Assembly: GCA_021209875.1 (NCBI GenBank)
Contig: JAGYVD010000004.1
Span: 62,001 to 126,000, forward strand
Length of the DNA: 64,000 nt
Direction: 5' to 3'
Origin: Rosellinia necatrix
Lineage: Eukaryota > Ascomycota > Sordariomycetes > Xylariales > Xylariaceae
The notes under the pieces are model-generated. The model did not search any database. It was not told where the DNA came from and was given only the letters and a program-made list of their open reading frames with translations. This document shows positions 1 through 10,735 of the stretch, one piece after another. Made by a program: the position numbers and the translations under genes. Position 1 is the stretch's first letter, and every line of letters starts with the position of its first letter.

Positions 1-248
1 GCAGTGCCGGCCCTTCCGGTGTATTCCCTGCGACCGGGGTAGTAGGAGATATGTAGGCCTGACTCGATGTAGCTTCTCCCCTCATACGGTGCAGTCGATT
101 GGGATTAATAATGATAATGCCTGCCTGCAAGCGGTCTCCTTTGAGAATGATAAAGGCCGCAGAACGCCTGCCAACCTCAGTCGCTGAGATGTGCATCACC
201 ACAAGGCTTCTTGTTTCAGGACAATAGCCTAATCGTTTCGCGCTTGAT

Positions 249-1895
249 ATGATGCTTCCTATACTCGGGATTTACCTGGCCTTCGGGGGCTTATTTCCGA
301 CCTGTCTGGGCGCCGGCATCTCCCCTACAGTACCTTGCTCGTCATTGACTGTGACACCCCCGGATGGAGCGTCTCTCATTAACGCCACGGCAACGGAGCG
401 CTACAACGTTACGTTCGAAGGTTCCACGTACAACGGTGTGGCCGGCAGCGTTAATATCTGCGATGTTGAGGTCTATCTAACTCACGGTGACGCGGGCGAT
501 GCCGTCTTATTTGCCATCTATCTCCCGCTGGAGGGGTGGAATGGCCGGTGGCAGGGGACCGGGGGTGGTGGCGTAAGTCCGCCCAGTGACGCCCTACTGC
601 CCCCGTAATGGGACCTTCACTAACGGTGCCGGTATCAGTTCGTGGCAGGCGCATTTGACTTCGAACTCGTGCCAGCGGTGACCAGCGGGTACTCGGCCGG
701 AGCGACAGACGCCGGCGTGGGCCTAGCGGGTAACACTGATGCGTGGTATGACTCGACTCAATTAATCGAGAACTTCGGTGCGTCTGCATGATAACGCACG
801 CTTGGTGGCAATTACAAGAGGCTAACTTGGCGCGTCGCAGTACACCTATCCTTGCACGAGATGACCGTCCTCGGTAAAGACTTATCCGAGAAGTTTTACG
901 GGAAGAAGCCAGAGTATAGCTATTGGTTCGGCTGCAGCACCGGCGGGCGCCAGGGCATGATCGAGGCTCAGCGCTATCCAGAAGACTACGATGGTATCTT
1001 TGCTGGTGCCCCGGCGATCAACTGGGATAAGCTTCTCGTAGCGGACTACTGGCCCCTTGCGGTACAGAACCAAGGCGACGAGCCTGTCCCATTGTGCAAG
1101 CTAAGCGCCATCGGAAATGCCAGCGTAAACGCCTGTGATTTACTCGACGGCGCCGCTGACGGACTGATAAGCAATCCCCTCAAGTGCCAATTTGACGCAA
1201 ACAGTGTAGTGGGCATGGAGGCACAATGTGATGGGGGCATTACCGGTACCATTACTGAGCATGATGCAGCCGTCTGGAACAAAATCCGAGATGGTCCCAA
1301 AGACCAAAACGATAGCTTTTTATGGTACGGAATGCAGCCAGGAACGAACGTGCAAAACCTGGCGATACAGCCGGGCTTCCTTCTCTCAAAGCAATGGATC
1401 AGGGATTTCATACTACAGGATCCAAGTCTCGATGTTAGCGATATAAAAGAGGACGAACTTGCGGATTTGTTCCATCTATCGGTATCTGGATTCAATAACC
1501 TCTGGGGCACCGATAATCCTGACCTCTCGGCATTCAATGCGCATGGTGGGAAGATACTAACGTGGCATGGGTGGGCGGATGACCTCATCGCCCCTCAGGG
1601 GACTCTGGATTATTGGCAACGGGTCGTAGACCTAGCGGGGAGCGAGGAAAAGACAGACGAGTTCTACCGTGTTTTCATGGCACCTGGTCTAGGCCACTGT
1701 GGGAATGGCCCTGGTCCTCAGATTCCAGTTGATAGTCTTGTACCCCTCGTTGAGTGGGTTGAGAGGGGCAACGCACCTGAAACAATCTTGTTTTCTGGAA
1801 ATGGGCAGTCGAGATATGTTTGTAAATTTCCAAAGGAATTGGAATATAGTGGTAGCGGGAATGTGAGCGACGCGGCAAGCTGGCAGTGTGTATAG
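249..1895 (+). CDS. Secreted tannase/feruloyl esterase-family hydrolase
   Basis: I read three exons (249-572, 639-777, 841-1895) that join in frame into about 505 aa. Both introns have good signals: GTAAGT to TATCAG with a CTAAC branch, and GTGCGT to CGCAG with GCTAAC. The N-terminus looks like a signal peptide (hydrophobic core ending near CLGAG). The nucleophile motif GCSTGGRQG places Ser at about residue 187, Asp lies in GWADDLIAP (about 401-402) and His in GLGHCGNGPG (about 440). The Cys next to Ser and the Cys next to His match the disulphide that ties the triad in this family (PF07519). Members cleave ester bonds of feruloylated polysaccharides or gallotannins outside the cell, and substrate cannot be told from sequence. 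The apparent stops between the pieces are explained by the introns, so I consider the gene intact. It has no visible link to the cluster at 17-42 kb. Confidence 0.88.
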
Positions 1896-3149
1896 GCTAG
1901 GATATAGTATAGGATGAGATATATGCTGCCAGGCCACTGCAATCCCGTCCTGCTGTCCTATAGCTTCTGTGCTACCAACGTAAGTAAGTGAAGATTATCT
2001 ATGCCGATCGGTTCTTCATCCCGATCACTCAAGTTAGAAGTAGTGAAACGAGTTCCAAGGCCCATTATAGCGTGTTTAATTATTTTTATTACTCCAAGTT
2101 TGATTATATCAATTTTACCTCAGCTATGAAGTCACATATTGAATGGGTATGCTAGAGTCGCATTATTCAACTATTATAGTTAATTACAAACTATTCGAAG
2201 ACGTGCGATCAGGTCGGAAGATCTATATTATTTTATGCCCAGATACCATATTTAATAATATACACTGTTCTTGTTTGTGTAGCCACCTGGGCCTGTTATT
2301 CCCATCTCGTCCTAAAAGCCTTATCTTTAATGAGCCTTAAATTCGGTTCTCTGTCGTATGATCGCAGCTCGCTAGATTGGAAGTCGGTTTAGTCCTACCG
2401 ACCTGGTACGGTGATAACAACCGCCCGTGTTAAGCAGGTCTTATACATAACCAAGCAATACCCTCACGAACACGGGCTTACCATGAATTTTATGCCACGT
2501 AACGATGGCTTAATGTAGAGCAACCACAGGCCTGCCATAGCCCTGACTTTCTATTCGGCTAGCTTAAACTGGTATAGCTTCGACAAGGCAACAAGCAGCA
2601 AATGTCGAGACCACGATTACAAGATTATGTCATATCTACTAAGCGACGCCTTAGCAACTTTAGGACTGTACATTTTAGCGGTTACTTACCAGGTGACATG
2701 GTGATCTATAAGCTGTGAGAAAGGTAATCGGCACATATGAATCAAATGACTCGACCTTCCCACACCCCGTCAGTCAGGAGTATTCCTCGGGTTTTCAAGT
2801 GCTGACTGCCCCATACCAACCGAAAGTGAAAATGCTGTGATCAAAAAAATACATACTTTTTGCCTAAATAAATCACATCATGGGATGTTAAGCGATGACC
2901 AATTTGTACTACAATGTGAGGGGTAAAGAGATAGCTTATTTTTAGCACACGCCAACACATAGTGAAATGCGAACTCTGAGATCTGATAGCTGAACAATGG
3001 CCTGCAGAATTAAACTTAAATTAGGTGAAAATTTAAAGGTTAAATGCTAAAATGAAAGCGCGTATGTGTGTTTACAGGGACGCAATAAAATCTGCTCCTA
3101 TAATATAACCGGGGAACATATGCTATTGTGAACCGGAACGCCAGTTAGA
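1896..3149. other. Intergenic DNA, no gene seen
   Basis: This stretch separates the esterase from the transposon. Composition becomes more AT-rich to the right. Short open frames, for example at 2143-2340, have no recognisable domain and fungal-like codon use is absent. I see no RNA gene. Confidence 0.6.
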
Positions 3150-3151
3150 TA

Positions 3152-3193
3152 AGCTAACCACACAGGCCACGGGCAACATCTTCACGGGCCACT
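3152..3193 (+). repeat. Left terminal inverted repeat of the 3.1-5.4 kb element
   Basis: This 42-nt sequence is the reverse complement of 5321-5362 apart from three C/T differences clustered at about 3179-3182. It keeps normal GC content while the interior is AT-saturated. Confidence 0.8.
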
Positions 3194-4564
3194 TAACGCC
3201 ACTTTATTAACGCGTTAACGCGTACTTTAGCAATTTTATTTAATTTATTTAATTTATTTTTAATTTTTATTTAATATTTAATTTATTAATATTATTAGAA
3301 TCGCCTGTTTTTTTTTTTTTAGCGATGCCGGCTTTATTTTAAAAAAATATATGTAAAAGTTATAATTAGCGACGTTTAATTTAATATGTTTATCTGCAGA
3401 ACAGTATTTAAATAAAATATATAATATATTTATTTATAACGTTATTTTTAAAATATTCTAACTTAAAAAAAAACTAATAAAAGCTTTTAAGCTTTATTAT
3501 TATATTTAAAATATTAGTTAGCTATTTAATATATCGGCTAAGCTAAATTAAATTATATATTTAGCTTAATTAAGTTGTAAATAATAGTTTAATAAGCTTT
3601 AGCTGCTTTATTTAGCTTTTAAACATTTAAGCCGATATAACATTACTAATTTTTAGCCTAAAACTTATTTATATAATTAATAAAATATTATATTATTAAT
3701 TATTAATATATAAACAGAGCTATAGCTTAAAATATATACGTTTTTTTTAACCGCTTAAATATAAAAAAAATAGCTAATATTTTATTAAGCTGTATATATA
3801 ATATAAATAAAATAAGTATTAGTTAAAATATTAATAGCAACTATTAAGTTATTATATTAAATAATTAGCAAAAGTATTTAAAAAACTAAAAAAATAAAAA
3901 TAAATTATTACTTTAAAATATATTAATGTTTTTAATAATAGTTTTTACTGCTTTTAATTTTTAAAAGCGTTAATATATAAAATTAATAGTTTTTAAATAA
4001 TAGCGTTAAAATATAAAATAACTATCGGTTTTAAGCTTTATTTAATAAATAAACTTATAACTAAATAAATATAAATTAATTTAAAAATATTTTTATTTTA
4101 TATATTTAAAGCTTTTATAGTAATATATAAATAGCGTTAATATATAATAAATATAATTTATATATAAATAATAAATTTTTAGTTTTTTATGTAATAAATA
4201 AAGTTTAGCTAATATTTTATAAGTTTTATTATAATTATATTTTATAGTTTTTAAACGTTAATATTTTTCTGCAGTTAAAAAAGCTAAAAAGCTGCTATAA
4301 AAACTTTAAACGTAATATTTAATATTATAAATATAAAAACAAAACGTTTTATTATATTATTAGCAGGCTAACTTTAAAACTTTAAATATTTAATAAATTA
4401 AAAACGTTTAAAAACAGTTAAAATATATTTAAAAACTATTTAAAGCTATTATTATTAAAATATATAATATTAAAAATAAAAAAAGTTTTAAAAGTTAGTT
4501 TTAACAGCTTTTTATTAATTTAAAAGCTTTTAATATTAGATTTTTTAAATAAAATAGTTTTAAT

Positions 4565-4858
4565 ACTGTGATGGCTGCAATAGCGGCAATTGGGACAAAG
4601 CCCAACTATACCTATGTATTGGGAAGAAAAACTAAGGTTGAGGAAAGAAGAGAACTATATACAGGGCCGACGGCCAGAATTCCTACTTGTACATACTACT
4701 GGCCATTCACTACGTGACTGGCCTACCGCATTCACCACCTCGTACTTGTACCCACTTAGCCGGGGAACCAATCAGGGGCCGCCAGGCCGCTTATTCATCC
4801 AACCAATCAGGGCCCTCATGGCTGTGGGCCATGACAAATACCGCTTATAACACCTGCT
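4565..4858. other. Non-RIPed island inside the AT-rich element
   Basis: About 290 bp of ordinary composition interrupts the AT-saturated interior with sharp edges. It contains a direct repeat of AACCAATCAGGG (about 4767 and 4801). Its ends show weak inverted similarity (AATAGCGGCAATTGG against ATAAGCGGTATTTG read from the right on the other strand), which would fit a later nested insertion, possibly a MITE. An 86-aa open frame at 4590-4850 has no recognisable homology and I do not call it a gene. Confidence 0.45.
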
Positions 4859-5320
4859 AATAATTAAAAACTATATAAAATAAGCCGGAAATTAAATATT
4901 AAAATATTTTTAGTTTTTAAAGCTTTATATAAGCTGTTAATTTATAAAGCTTTTAAAATTTTAAATTAACAGGCTTAAAAAAATTATTAATTTTTAGGCT
5001 TCAGTTAATTTTTATAAAAAAAAGCTTTAAAAAATATTAAACTAACTTATTAAATAATTAAATAAACGCTTAAAAAGCAGTTTATAATTATAACTAATAT
5101 ATAAAAAGCTAAACAAATATTAAAAAAGTTAAGTTATATATATAAATAAAGCTAGCAATTATAACGTAGTTTTTAACTTTAAAACTATAAATAGCGGCTT
5201 AATCAAGCCGGCAAATAAAACATAAGACTGTATTATTATTAAAACAGCCGATTAAAAGTGTATTATTGTTAAAATCGGTTAATTAGCTAGTTTTTAATTA
5301 AATTAGTTGTATTTAGGTGG

Positions 5321-5362
5321 AGTGGCCCGTGGGGGTGTTGCCCGTGGCCTGTGTGGTTAGCT
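5321..5362 (-). repeat. Right terminal inverted repeat of the 3.1-5.4 kb element
   Basis: This is the partner of 3152-3193. It carries CCCC where the left copy has TCTT, so it is the less mutated copy. Confidence 0.8.
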
Positions 5363-5454
5363 TAAACCTCATACTAAAGAAACTGGCCGGGAAGGCTATC
5401 AGCCACCCAAAGCGGCACATATAATATAGGGCTGAAGGTGCATTAATACATCAC

Positions 5455-5614
5455 GTCACAGAACTAGTTCTAACCTAAGGACTCCATTAGGGCACGGGCC
5501 AGAATACTGTATACAAAAAGAGCGAGTAGCTGGTAACTAACCAAATAAGAAGTCTTCCCTCCTTATGCAATAACATAAGTCATTTCTGGAACTACCAGCA
5601 GTACGAACTGTGAC
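5455..5614 (+). repeat. Left 160-bp inverted arm
   Basis: It starts GTCACAGAACTAGTTC and ends ACGAACTGTGAC. It matches the reverse complement of 6026-6185 along its full length with scattered transitions. Confidence 0.75.
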
Positions 5615-6025
5615 ATATTGCCAATCGTCACATCTTACTTATGACATATAATTGATCAGACGATCAAATCAGGACCCCTTTGGTGTTACCTTTTCTCATC
5701 AGTAGGGACGATATTATCCCGTTGTGCAATGGTTCCCTTCCATGACATTGCTAAACCTCCCGTTAAAGATCGTCGTCATTTAAATAGCTCGGGTCAGTAT
5801 AGGTCATCAGCCCGAATTCTTTCCTTTTGGGAGGAAGTACCCTCATATCATCAATCTCTATTGGGTATCACGCAAGGGACCGAAAGAAAAGAAGGGGAGA
5901 TGGTTTTTGGAAGTTCTGTTATTTCCCTCGTTTTTTTCTGCACTCCCGATTGCGTTTAGGCATTTATTTAGGTTGAAATATCCGGCCCTCGCGCCCTAGA
6001 GCAAATTGACTAGATTTTACGTAGT

Positions 6026-6185
6026 GTCACAGTTCGTACTGCTAGTAGTTCCAGAAATGACTTATATTATTGCACAAAGAGGGAAAACTCCTCACTTAGT
6101 CAGTCACCAGCTACTCGCTCTTTTTATATATAGTATTCTGGCCCGTGCCCTAGTAGAGTCCTTAGGTTAGAACTAGTTCTGTGAC
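6026..6185 (-). repeat. Right 160-bp inverted arm
   Basis: This is the inverted partner of 5455-5614. Immediately outside, TTTACGTAG (left) and CACGTAAAG (right) extend the symmetry imperfectly. Confidence 0.75.
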
Positions 6186-6437
6186 ACGTAAAGTCTGATT
6201 TTCCCTCAATATATGCGTTCGGACCGGCGTGTGCTTGCCTTCATTAAATAGACTCCAGCTTCGTCCATTTTTCTCGAGAAGTACCTAGCTGACAACAGTG
6301 TCTAAGGGAAATATGAACATGAATGACAGACTGGCTCCCGATAATTGCTAAGGAAATGTCAAGTGCAGCATATAATCATCAGTTATCCGAAATAACACAC
6401 ACTGCGCTGACCGAGAAAATCCTTCTCAAGTACACAA

Positions 6438-8570
6438 TTGAAGTGTTTCAATTATCCCGACATATTATACCAACCGTACGTTTTCTCACTAATCAATGAG
6501 CTCAATTCTTTGACACTCTTCGCCGCAACGCCTTCATTAATCGCTAACTTCATCTTAGAATCATGCTGGCCCTACAGTTGCGGACTGGGGGACTTCCAAG
6601 TAGGAGAGCTCCTCAGATGTATGATAGGCGGGTGTTCCGTCTGTGGATTACATGTCACAATTGCAACGTTCATCTTTGGCTCAAAACCACCTAGTAATGC
6701 TCGGTTTTCAGTCCACTGGGGTAATAACAGGGGACTTAAAGGACTCAGTATCCAACTAACCGTCAATAGAATATCCAGTGCATATGAATTAATTAAGACA
6801 GCCGGTTTGTTATCTAGTGAATTTCAGTAATAAAATTTGCCGTCTTACATTATAAGAGATGGTTTGAACAATTCAGGAGCAAGGCAACGTCTCGACAATA
6901 TCCCTCCTGGCCTTCCACTCCCCGCCACGACGGGATCTGACGACACTTTCCTGAAAATACACTCCTGGGTCAATGACCGTACGACGCTTCACTCCAATAT
7001 AAAGTGCTGTTCATCTCTGATCGCGGGTCTACCAACCCGCGTCGTGCATATTGGACAGAAGTTCGGTGACTCTATTTCACTCTGGGAAACAAATGGTGCC
7101 AAAGAAAAGCATACTTGTCTTAGTTGGTGTTGGGGGCAAACTTTGTCATTGAGAGCAACACAGCCAAATATTTCTTCCCTCAAGAACCAAATTGCCTGGG
7201 AGCATCTCCCACATACTTTCCAAGACGCTAATTATCGAGATTAGTAGATGATTGGGCATACGCTATATCTGGATTGATGCGCTTTGCATCATTTAAGACG
7301 ATACTGGAGATTGGGTTAGGGAATCAGCTAAGATGGCTGAGATATATGGCAACTCTTTCATCACGATTTGTTCCACCGCTGGCGTTGATTCATCCGACAC
7401 GATTTTCGAAAGATTACCAGGGGATTTTGTTCAACAACCGTTAGCTGACACGAGTAAATTAATTATCCGGACTCCGATTTCGCATGGTGGCATTACAGAA
7501 CTGTCCGCATCTGGCAATGATTTCGACGACCGGCGGAAAAGGGCTCCTGTGTTTTGGCGAGCATGAACTTTCCAGGAGATGTTGCTTTCTCCGAGAGTTC
7601 TTTTCTTTGGGCTCTATGAGGCATCTTGGAGATGTGTGAGCTTCAATATTTGCAACTGGTAGGTATTACACTAGCAGGTGAGATCAACTATAAACTAAAC
7701 GAAATCTTTAGTTCTCCTTTACTGGTCGCTATCGCCGGTCAGTCGGGCTCGGGATTCTTCGATGACATTTTTCAGCTCCAAAGATTGGGCCAGTTACCAT
7801 TTACACAACCCAAGAGCTTATGGCATCGATTAGTTGAGCGATATTCTACCAAGGAAATCACAAAACTCCAAGACACCCTTCCAGCAATATCTGGAATAGC
7901 CAGGAGGTTCCAGTCAACCCGGAAATGCCAGTATCTTGCTAGTTTATGGGAGGATAACCTTATTGAAGATCTATGTTGGGAATGCAAAGTATCACCTAAT
8001 CGTAATAATTTCCTGATGGCAAGAGATAGAGTGGTTCCCAATTACATTGCACCTAGCTAGTCATGGGCTTCTCGCCTCCAGCCCATTCTTTATCGACATG
8101 GAACACGGCCCATAATGCGTCAGCGCATCGAGGTCAAAAATGTTTCGTACAGGAGTGGGTCGACTGATCCCACTGGAAGCGTTGAAACTGCTCTTTTGAG
8201 TCTGAGAGGCGAGTTGCTTGAGTTATTTATTACGCCAGAACAAATCAACGACGAGAGTCAAGAGCAGCCTATCCAATGGCCAAACCATCCTACTAACTTG
8301 GGCCGGGCTTCTTTCGTCTCGGATTATCCCTCAATCGATCTACGTAGGATGTTTCCAATGAGATCTAAAGTATTTGCCTTACCACTGATCACTTACGAGG
8401 AAGAGTACGATTCGTCGCACTCTCTCACAGCATTCCTTGTCCTAAGGCGCCGAGACGAACCGCGATATTGCACGGCCGATCGTACACAGACCTTTGAAAG
8501 AATTGGATTTTCCAGCATTCACCAACAGATCGGTTCTAATTACGAAAAGAGAGAGCTTCTTCTAATATGA
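6438..8570 (+). pseudogene. Decayed HET-domain (heterokaryon incompatibility) gene
   Basis: Broken reading frames still spell HET-family landmarks in order. An N-terminal Cys pattern (GGCSVCGLH) is followed by a segment with ETNGAKEKHTCLSWCWG (about 7087-7140), then TFQDA, then RYIWIDALCII followed by DDTGDW, then KMAEIYGNSFITI, then TFQEMLLSPRVLFF. Continuity is destroyed by stops at 6828 and following, a one-base shift near 7226, TGA near 7246, TAA at 7294 where Gln is expected, TGA at 7564 where Trp is expected in RAWTFQE, and TAG at 7660. CAA-to-TAA and TGG-to-TGA changes are what RIP produces. Intact members trigger non-self recognition and cell death on hyphal fusion. C-terminal remains run to about 8567 (8115-8570 open). 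It sits next to RIPed repeats, which may explain the mutations. Confidence 0.8.
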
Positions 8571-9966
8571 CTCACAAGAAGCTTCGACGACAGGGACAGG
8601 GAATGTGAAAAGGAGCGCTGGGCTGTAGCCAACCCGAGGGCTGGAAAGGAGCAAGGTATGATTTACATATAATTACACCATGATTAGATAGCCTATATTA
8701 TCGTCTCGTCTCTTTCTGCACTCCTATCTTTTCTCCGCCAAAATCTGCCGAGACAGTAACTAGTAACCAGTAACCAGTAGGTACGAAACCCGACAGCCCA
8801 GCGGACCCTGCCAAGCGGCACCAGCCAAGCCACAGATAAATCCGCTTGTAGAACGTCACCCCAAACAACCGAGACGCAAACAGCACCTAAAGGGAACCCC
8901 GCCAACGGTCGTCTGATGACGGGAGCCAGGGGTTTGGCATGCACAGCGACACGCGACACGCGCCCTGACGTAAGATACCTGACTTGGTGAGATAATGGTT
9001 ACAGCAGCCAATGGGGTCTCTATGAGGGCGGCAGGGGACCTCAGACATGGGAATTCCCCCATCATGTGAAGTTGTGTCGATACAGTCACGCACACATGTT
9101 GTCCCCTCGCTAGGCCAGCGCAGACTAGCGCAGAGGCCAGCTTTATACCCCGTAGAGGGTCAACGGGACTGGCAACAGGGAGGGGTGATGGAAGCGAGGC
9201 ACTACCCCTGGCCCTGCCCTCTCAACTCGGCCCTGAGACCTACGTAACTGTGCTTCACTCGGCGAGAGAGAGCAGCTGAACCCCGACCAGTGGCAGGGTC
9301 TTCTGCGAGACTGATAGGCGGAAGCCTACCGCAAAAGGCAGAATGCCGCCCCCCTCCCTGCATCGCCCTACATTACGTGGTAGTGCCAAGAATATTCGAG
9401 CCCCAATCAGGATCTATGTTTAGCCCACCTTGGAAGATCCGTCCTAGGATACGTCTCGTCCCCAGCCCGCCCTGGTGTTTGTTTTTCGCGTCTTCTCTGG
9501 CCGCTCGCTGCTGACACGTGCAAGTGAGTGCGATGTCCCCAATACGCGTTGCTGACCGTCTTTTCCACACGCGAGGGGGGAGAAGGAAACGCTGCGCCAC
9601 GCGATGGGATCGCTTACGCCGGGCGTGACCTGACGTCAATCGGATAGCAGAGCCGTGCTGGGCCGCGCTGGGCCACCGCTGGACCACGCTGGACCTCGCT
9701 GGGGTTGCCTTGAAACATTTTTAATCTCCGTCTTTCTGCCAGTCTTGCGCCCTGCGCCGTGGCGCAACATTGGTCCCCCTCCGAGGCACAATCATGCTGC
9801 TGTAAGACCTAAAGGCGAAAGGGGCATAGATAAACTGTCCGTCAGTCACGCGACGCGCCTCCAATCTAGAAAACCCCATCTGTCAACACGATCAACACAA
9901 TTAACACCACAAACTCTTCGGCACCCTCGTACTCTCAACACACCCAAATTCACATTATTGCCAACC
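8571..9966. other. Intergenic region upstream of the J-domain gene
   Basis: No gene is supported here. Several overlapping open frames on both strands lack domains. Base composition is higher in GC than the preceding repeat region. A short tandem decamer array lies at 9653-9703, and the last 150 bp are AC-rich, as is usual for a fungal 5' leader. Confidence 0.5.
9653..9703. repeat. Degenerate decamer tandem repeat (about 5 units)
   Basis: Five adjacent units share the form CC-N-CGCTGG-R (for example CCGCGCTGGG and CCACGCTGGA), one unit being 11 nt. The function is unknown. Confidence 0.6.
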
Positions 9967-10735
9967 ATGGTTGCTGATCACCCAGACCACTGCGCTACTC
10001 TCGGAGTGAAGCGAGGCGCATCCAACGAGGAGCTCCACGCTGCCTATCGCCGGCTTGCGCTTCTTCACCACCCCGACAGAAACAGAGGGAACGAGGAGGT
10101 CGCGACGGCAAGATTCCAAGAGGTATGCAATTTTTCCATTACACGAATCAAACGTATGTTTTTTTTTTGTTTTTTTTTGCTTTTATCTCCGTTGCGCCGG
10201 CACCCTTGCTTGCGGTGGTCGAGTCTGAGGTCTCCGACCAACATGCGCGCGTGAAAGACACCGGCGGCCATGGAGCAGGCAGGCGTTCGTATTAACACGT
10301 TGCTAACGTCTCCATTAGGTCCAGCGAGCATTCGAGGCGCTCAGAGACACAGATGAGCGCCTAGCACACAGCGCTTCCGAAAGCGCGCAATCCGACACAA
10401 CAACAACAACGACACCCGGCACCAAAAGCAGCGGGGGCGACCCGTTCGCCTGGTTCGACGCCAGCTGGGGTCCGAGTTTCAGTCGGAAATGGAACGAGTC
10501 GGCCGAAAGGCGCGAGGCGAGCAGTACATTTGGGACCACCGACTGGTTTGACGAAAAGAATTGGCGGTCTCGGGGCTCCTCGTCCACATCACAACACCCC
10601 GGCTTTGGCGTCTTTGGCCGACTCTTCACCCAGCTACCACCGATGCCCCCGCTCGAAACTAGGGTCGAGCGCAACCGGCGCGGCAACAATTGGCGTGAGA
10701 CGCGGAGATCGTTCCGGCTATTTCGTGAAATTTGA
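9967..10735 (+). CDS. Small J-domain (DnaJ-like) co-chaperone
   Basis: Two exons (9967-10122 and 10319-10735) join in frame into about 190 aa. The 196-nt intron uses GTATGC and ends CATTAG after a GCTAAC branch, and it includes long T runs. Residues 1 to about 65 form a J domain: [16 protein letters not shown], then [15 protein letters not shown] with the invariant HPD tripeptide, then [10 protein letters not shown] across the splice junction. J domains stimulate the ATPase of Hsp70. The remainder is Ser/Thr/Trp-rich, with no zinc-finger or C-terminal substrate-binding domain, so this is a class C-like J protein whose client is unknown. The start is favoured by the CAACCATGG context. Confidence 0.85.

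Larger units (their letters stand above)
3150..5364. mobile_element. RIP-degraded Tc1/mariner-like (pogo/Fot1-type?) TIR transposon
   Basis: A 42-bp terminal repeat at 3152-3193 (beginning AGCTAACCACACAGGCCACG) recurs in inverted orientation at 5321-5362. The two copies differ only at three sites, each C in one copy and T in the other. A TA dinucleotide flanks both ends (3150-3151 and 5363-5364), the duplication made by Tc1/mariner-superfamily insertion. The 2.2-kb interior is almost pure A+T with remaining GC mostly in TAGC or GTTAA contexts and no open frame, as expected after heavy repeat-induced point mutation. No transposase can be read, so the superfamily call rests on TA plus TIR length and element size. 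A normal-composition island lies inside at about 4565-4858. Confidence 0.75.
5455..6185. mobile_element. Foldback structure: two inverted 160-bp MITE-like arms around 411 bp
   Basis: The segment 5455-5614 is repeated in inverted orientation at 6026-6185, with both arms exactly 160 nt long. Differences between arms are mainly C/T and G/A transitions. Each arm itself begins GTCACAG and ends CTGTGAC, so each resembles a small terminal-inverted-repeat element, and the whole could be two MITE copies in opposite orientation or one foldback element. The 411-bp middle (5615-6025) has no recognisable coding function. A convincing target-site duplication was not found. Confidence 0.7.

Noticed and set aside
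249..1895. Reading the esterase as a pseudogene because of stops near 609 and 790
   Set aside because: Both stops fall inside well-formed GT-AG introns and the exons join in frame.
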